Shown in pieces: positions 61,283 to 64,000 of a stretch of DNA of 64,000 bases. How positions within the stretch are numbered: the stretch's first letter is position 1; each line of letters starts with the position of its first letter. Location: the NCBI GenBank assembly GCA_964505215.1, contig CAZDGU010000007.1, positions 62,001 to 126,000 on the forward strand. Reading direction: 5' to 3'. The position numbers and the translations under genes were made by a program. The DNA is from Gracilimonas sp964505215. Lineage in GTDB: Bacteria > Bacteroidota > Rhodothermia > Balneolales > Balneolaceae. The notes under the pieces were generated by a model. The model had not been told where the DNA came from. It was given only the letters and a program-made list of their open reading frames with translations, and searched no databases.

Positions 61283-62490
61283 TAGCCTTGATTTTATTGT
61301 GGGCGCCTGTGCAGGCCATAGCACAACAAGGAGATTATAAGTTCGAGTTTGCCCCCGACCTTTGGTACAACAGTGTGGATGGCGTGCGCGTTGGCGCTCG
61401 TGTATTGGGTGAGGTGGAAGGTACTTTCAAAGACGGCCCGCATCGCCTGGATGCCGGAATTTGGCTGGGAACGCGGTTTCCGGATCTTCCCGTTTCCTAC
61501 TTTATTTCTTTTACAGAGCCCATTCCGTCGCTCTCTTCTTATGCAAATGAAGCCAATATTTCAGCCCGCAGCAGTATCAGAACGGGATATAGCCATCACC
61601 AGCTTTCTTTTAATAAACGGTTTCAATCCGGCTTTAATGAGCTGAAATTTCGAGAAGTCTCTATTGCCTTAAGCCAAGAGAAATTAATTGACGCAGCCTA
61701 TCGGCCGTATCCGGCACTGTGGCAAAATGAATGGAAAACGCTGGCCAGTGCAAATTTTTGGGTTAGCAGTGTGTTCGAAATTGGAAAATTTGATTTGATA
61801 GCGGATGTGGAGCATAATTTCGCATCTGCCTCGGGCATGTTTACAGTAGGTACGGTTGAGCTTAAGCAGCAGATAAAGCTTGGAAGTGCCTTTGAACTTC
61901 GCCTTCGTGGCTTTTCCGGGCTTACGAATAACGATGCTGCACCAGAATATTTATTCAGCGAGAGCTTCCGTCAGCCTGTGCATTGGCTGAATAATGGGGT
62001 AAGCCGAGCCAAAGGCACGCTGCCTCAAAACTGGCTTGAGGAAGGCCTTTTTCAGGTAGCCGGGGGAGCTAACTTGAGAGGATATACTAAACAAAGTTTT
62101 GAAAAACTGGCTGCAGGACAATTTCACCCCTACAATTTTGTGTCTTCTGTAAACGTGGAGTTTGAGTTTCCCAATCCTTTCCAGAGTATGCTAAATGCAT
62201 CAATTTTGGGAGATTTTATAAAACTTCGATCGTATGCTTTTGCTGATGCTGGAAGTTTCTACCGAAAACAAGTAATCTTAACGCCAAACCTCACATCCAG
62301 CCTGCAAGAGCAAAAAGCAGATGCGGGATTAGGTATTCAATTTTCCATCAATATTCCGGATTATTTAGGCAAAGACCGGGGGTTTGCTTTACGCTACGAA
62401 ATTCCTTTTTGGCTTTCCGATCCCGTAAATACAGAAGATTCTTTTAAATTTCGTAATTTAATCGGCATAGGAGCCGTAATCTCACTTTAA
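61261..62490 (+). CDS. Outer-membrane beta-barrel protein of unknown function
   Basis: 409 residues. Start is GTG, giving a signal peptide (about 1-22, cleaved after AIAQ). The rest is beta strands with LWYNSVDGVRVGARVLG at the start, GGANLRGYTKQS mid-late, and a C-terminal KFRNLIGIGAVISL. The RGY motif and strand pattern recall the barrel part of Omp85-like or surface-antigen proteins, without visible POTRA domains. Family not firmly recognised. The overlap with the Nudix gene suggests shared transcription. Confidence 0.68.
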   Translation: MDNRHFLIALILLWAPVQAIAQQGDYKFEFAPDLWYNSVDGVRVGARVLGEVEGTFKDGPHRLDAGIWLGTRFPDLPVSYFISFTEPIPSLSSYANEANISARSSIRTGYSHHQLSFNKRFQSGFNELKFREVSIALSQEKLIDAAYRPYPALWQNEWKTLASANFWVSSVFEIGKFDLIADVEHNFASASGMFTVGTVELKQQIKLGSAFELRLRGFSGLTNNDAAPEYLFSESFRQPVHWLNNGVSRAKGTLPQNWLEEGLFQVAGGANLRGYTKQSFEKLAAGQFHPYNFVSSVNVEFEFPNPFQSMLNASILGDFIKLRSYAFADAGSFYRKQVILTPNLTSSLQEQKADAGLGIQFSINIPDYLGKDRGFALRYEIPFWLSDPVNTEDSFKFRNLIGIGAVISL

Positions 62491-62497
62491 TTCACTC

Positions 62498-63718
62498 ATG
62501 AAAATACTTGTAATAAACTGTGGCAGTTCGTCTATTAAATACCAGCTCATTAATACAGAAAACAAAGATTGTTTGTGCAAAGGTCTTGTAGAACGTATTG
62601 GAGCCGTAACCTCTATCATAAAACAGGAATTTAAGGGCGAAAAACCTGTTAAAAAAACAATGGTTATTGAGCATCACGCCGCAGCACTCAAAACCATTAT
62701 GGACTTATTAATTGCTGCCGATAATGATTATCTGGGCTCTCTGGATGAAATTGAAGCCGTTGGGCACCGTGTGGTGCATGGCGGGGAAACATTTAAAGAT
62801 TCCGTACTTATTGATGAAGACGTTGAAGCCGTAATTCAAAGAGCTTTTGATATTGCGCCTTTGCATAATCCGCCTAATTTAGAGGGAATTCGTGCAGCCA
62901 AAAAGCATTTGCCAAACGTACCTCATGTTGCGGTTTTTGATACGGCTTTCCATCATTCCATTCCACAGGAAGCATTTTTATATGGAATACCTAATCGGTT
63001 ATATCGCCGGTACAAAATCCGGAAATATGGTTTTCACGGAACCTCTCACTACTACGTGAGCCGGCAGCTTTATAAAATCTCTGATATTCCAAAAAACGGT
63101 TCAAAAATAATTACCTGTCATTTAGGAAACGGCTGCTCAATTACAGCAATTAAAGACGGTAACTCTATTGATACCAGCATGGGTTTTTCGCCGCTCGAAG
63201 GTTTGGTGATGGGAACAAGAAGCGGAGATATTGATCCCTCTATATTGTTCTACCTCATAGAGAAAGAAGAATTGTCTCTTGCCAATGTTCACGCGTTATT
63301 GAATAAACACAGCGGACTTTTAGGCCTCAGCGGATATGCAGCTGATATGCGAGATTTAATTGAAGAATCGGAAAGCGGTGACCGCAGAAGTACTGAAGCT
63401 ATTGATGTATTTTGCTATCGGGCCAAGAAGTACATCGGCTCATACATTGCCGCTTTAAATGGGGTAGATGCTATTGTATTTACCGGTGGCATTGGAGAAA
63501 ATTCGTCGTTTATCCGCTCTAAAATACTGGAGAACATGCAATATGCCGGAATACGAATAGATGAACATAAAAACGAACGCTTATCGGGAACAGACACTGC
63601 TATAAGCGCCGATGATTCTCAGGCGCAAGTGCACGTAATTCCAACTAACGAGGAATTAGTAATTGCAATTGATGCCGCTAAAATGGCAACAGCAGCCAAA
63701 CAAACACCATGGGCATAA
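62498..63718 (+). CDS. ackA: Acetate kinase
   Basis: 406 residues. Interconverts acetyl phosphate and acetate with ADP/ATP. N-terminal VINCGSSSIKYQLI, substrate Arg in GHRVVHGGE, FDTAFHHSIPQEA, YGFHGTSHYYVS, nucleotide stretch CHLGNGCSITAIKDG and GLVMGTRSGDIDPSI, plus FTGGIGENSSFIR. The phosphotransacetylase gene is not in view. Its 3' end overlaps the next gene by 10 bp. Confidence 0.97.
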   Translation: MKILVINCGSSSIKYQLINTENKDCLCKGLVERIGAVTSIIKQEFKGEKPVKKTMVIEHHAAALKTIMDLLIAADNDYLGSLDEIEAVGHRVVHGGETFKDSVLIDEDVEAVIQRAFDIAPLHNPPNLEGIRAAKKHLPNVPHVAVFDTAFHHSIPQEAFLYGIPNRLYRRYKIRKYGFHGTSHYYVSRQLYKISDIPKNGSKIITCHLGNGCSITAIKDGNSIDTSMGFSPLEGLVMGTRSGDIDPSILFYLIEKEELSLANVHALLNKHSGLLGLSGYAADMRDLIEESESGDRRSTEAIDVFCYRAKKYIGSYIAALNGVDAIVFTGGIGENSSFIRSKILENMQYAGIRIDEHKNERLSGTDTAISADDSQAQVHVIPTNEELVIAIDAAKMATAAKQTPWA

Positions 63719-64000
63719 AGAAACTGTTCATTTTTTGCAGCAGTTTGCTAATAATGCTGACTGCCGGTGCATGCTCCAGTACGAACTGGGTTGTGATAAA
63801 TGAACAGGCCAAAGATGTAAATGATTATGAACTTATAAATACCCGCTATTATTTAGATAGTAACAATGGCATTATTCCAAATCATCCGCTTATCCATTTT
63901 GAGTTAAAAGCGGTTGATACTTTTAGATATGCCAAGCGGGTTAAAACAGAGAGATACATTCAGCGATACCGTCCACGCTTGGACTTTTTACTGCTGGGCG
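63709..64000 (+). CDS. Lipoprotein, 5' part (runs off the window)
   Basis: The frame opens with ATG inside the last codons of ackA and is open to the window end (97 codons). It encodes a lipoprotein signal MGIKKLFIFCSSLLIMLTAG then AC, with lipid Cys at 22. The mature start WVVINEQAKDVNDYELINTRYYLD and FRYAKRVKTERYIQRYRP are not recognised. Probably an outer-membrane-associated protein; its domains lie beyond the edge. Confidence 0.65.
   Translation, partial: MGIKKLFIFCSSLLIMLTAGACSSTNWVVINEQAKDVNDYELINTRYYLDSNNGIIPNHPLIHFELKAVDTFRYAKRVKTERYIQRYRPRLDFLLLG

Noticed and set aside
1..64000. CRISPR array, prophage, toxin-antitoxin or classic defence island
   Set aside because: No regularly spaced repeats with unique spacers, no phage structural genes, and no nuclease, helicase or toxin pairs were seen.

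Overview
The window reads as chromosome from a free-living member of the Bacteroidota/Balneolota/Rhodothermota group, most likely a Balneolaceae-like bacterium. The evidence is a SusC/SusD outer-membrane pair, two PorV/PorQ-family outer-membrane proteins beside a secreted protein with a FlgD/T9SS-like C-terminal domain, DUF2480 and DUF4837 proteins, many lipoproteins, a TAnnTTTG-type promoter before the suf operon, and little Shine-Dalgarno signal. The genus is an inference. No rRNA, tRNA, CRISPR array, prophage or intact insertion sequence was seen.

Layout. 1-1904: end of an osmoprotectant ABC transporter (ATPase, then a fused binding protein/permease). 2204-4738: rmuC and an M28 peptidase, with repeat-rich spacers. 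5346-10146: an orphan susC/susD pair bracketed by direct repeats of the 5' end of the M28 gene. 10845-17310: a SUF iron-sulfur operon (sufB, sufC, sufD, sufS, an Nfu-type scaffold, an A-type carrier, DUF2480). 17487-25382: tmk, an SRPBCC protein, aroE, a YfiH-family protein, an HDAC-family protein, dxr, rseP, psd and pssA, i.e. nucleotide, shikimate, isoprenoid, envelope-stress and phospholipid functions. 25373-35846 (minus strand): a tight nine-gene cluster joining a lipoprotein, a secreted beta-propeller-like protein and two PorV-like barrels to two glycosyltransferases, a flippase, a NodB-type deacetylase and UDP-GlcNAc 2-epimerase. 36409-45559: the tryptophan operon, headed by a leader peptide with three consecutive Trp codons and a complete attenuator, then trpE, trpS, trpG, trpD, trpC, trpF, trpB, trpA and a DUF4837 lipoprotein. 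45707-49710: a BioC-like methyltransferase, tadA, apt and two envelope proteins of unknown function. 50534-59882 (minus strand): tdk, nupC, three parvulin-type proteins, a MoxR ATPase and a VWA membrane protein in one compact string. 60341-64000: greA, a Nudix hydrolase, an outer-membrane barrel, ackA and the start of a lipoprotein gene.

The strongest regulatory observation is the trp attenuator. A 24-codon leader peptide has Trp codons 11-13. Segment 1 pairs with segment 2 just after those codons, segment 2 is a perfect 9-nt complement of segment 3, and segments 3 and 4 form a 13-bp terminator followed by seven T. Tryptophanyl-tRNA synthetase lies inside the same operon, so the enzyme that charges the sensed tRNA is under the attenuator's control.

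The intergenic spaces carry several dispersed repeat families: a MITE-like element of about 183 bp with terminal inverted repeats and a 16-bp internal palindrome, a two-hairpin element whose stems vary in sequence while staying paired, and a structured repeat cluster at 49.87-50.53 kb. Non-ATG starts (TTG, GTG) appear common, often in TTGA stop/start overlaps.
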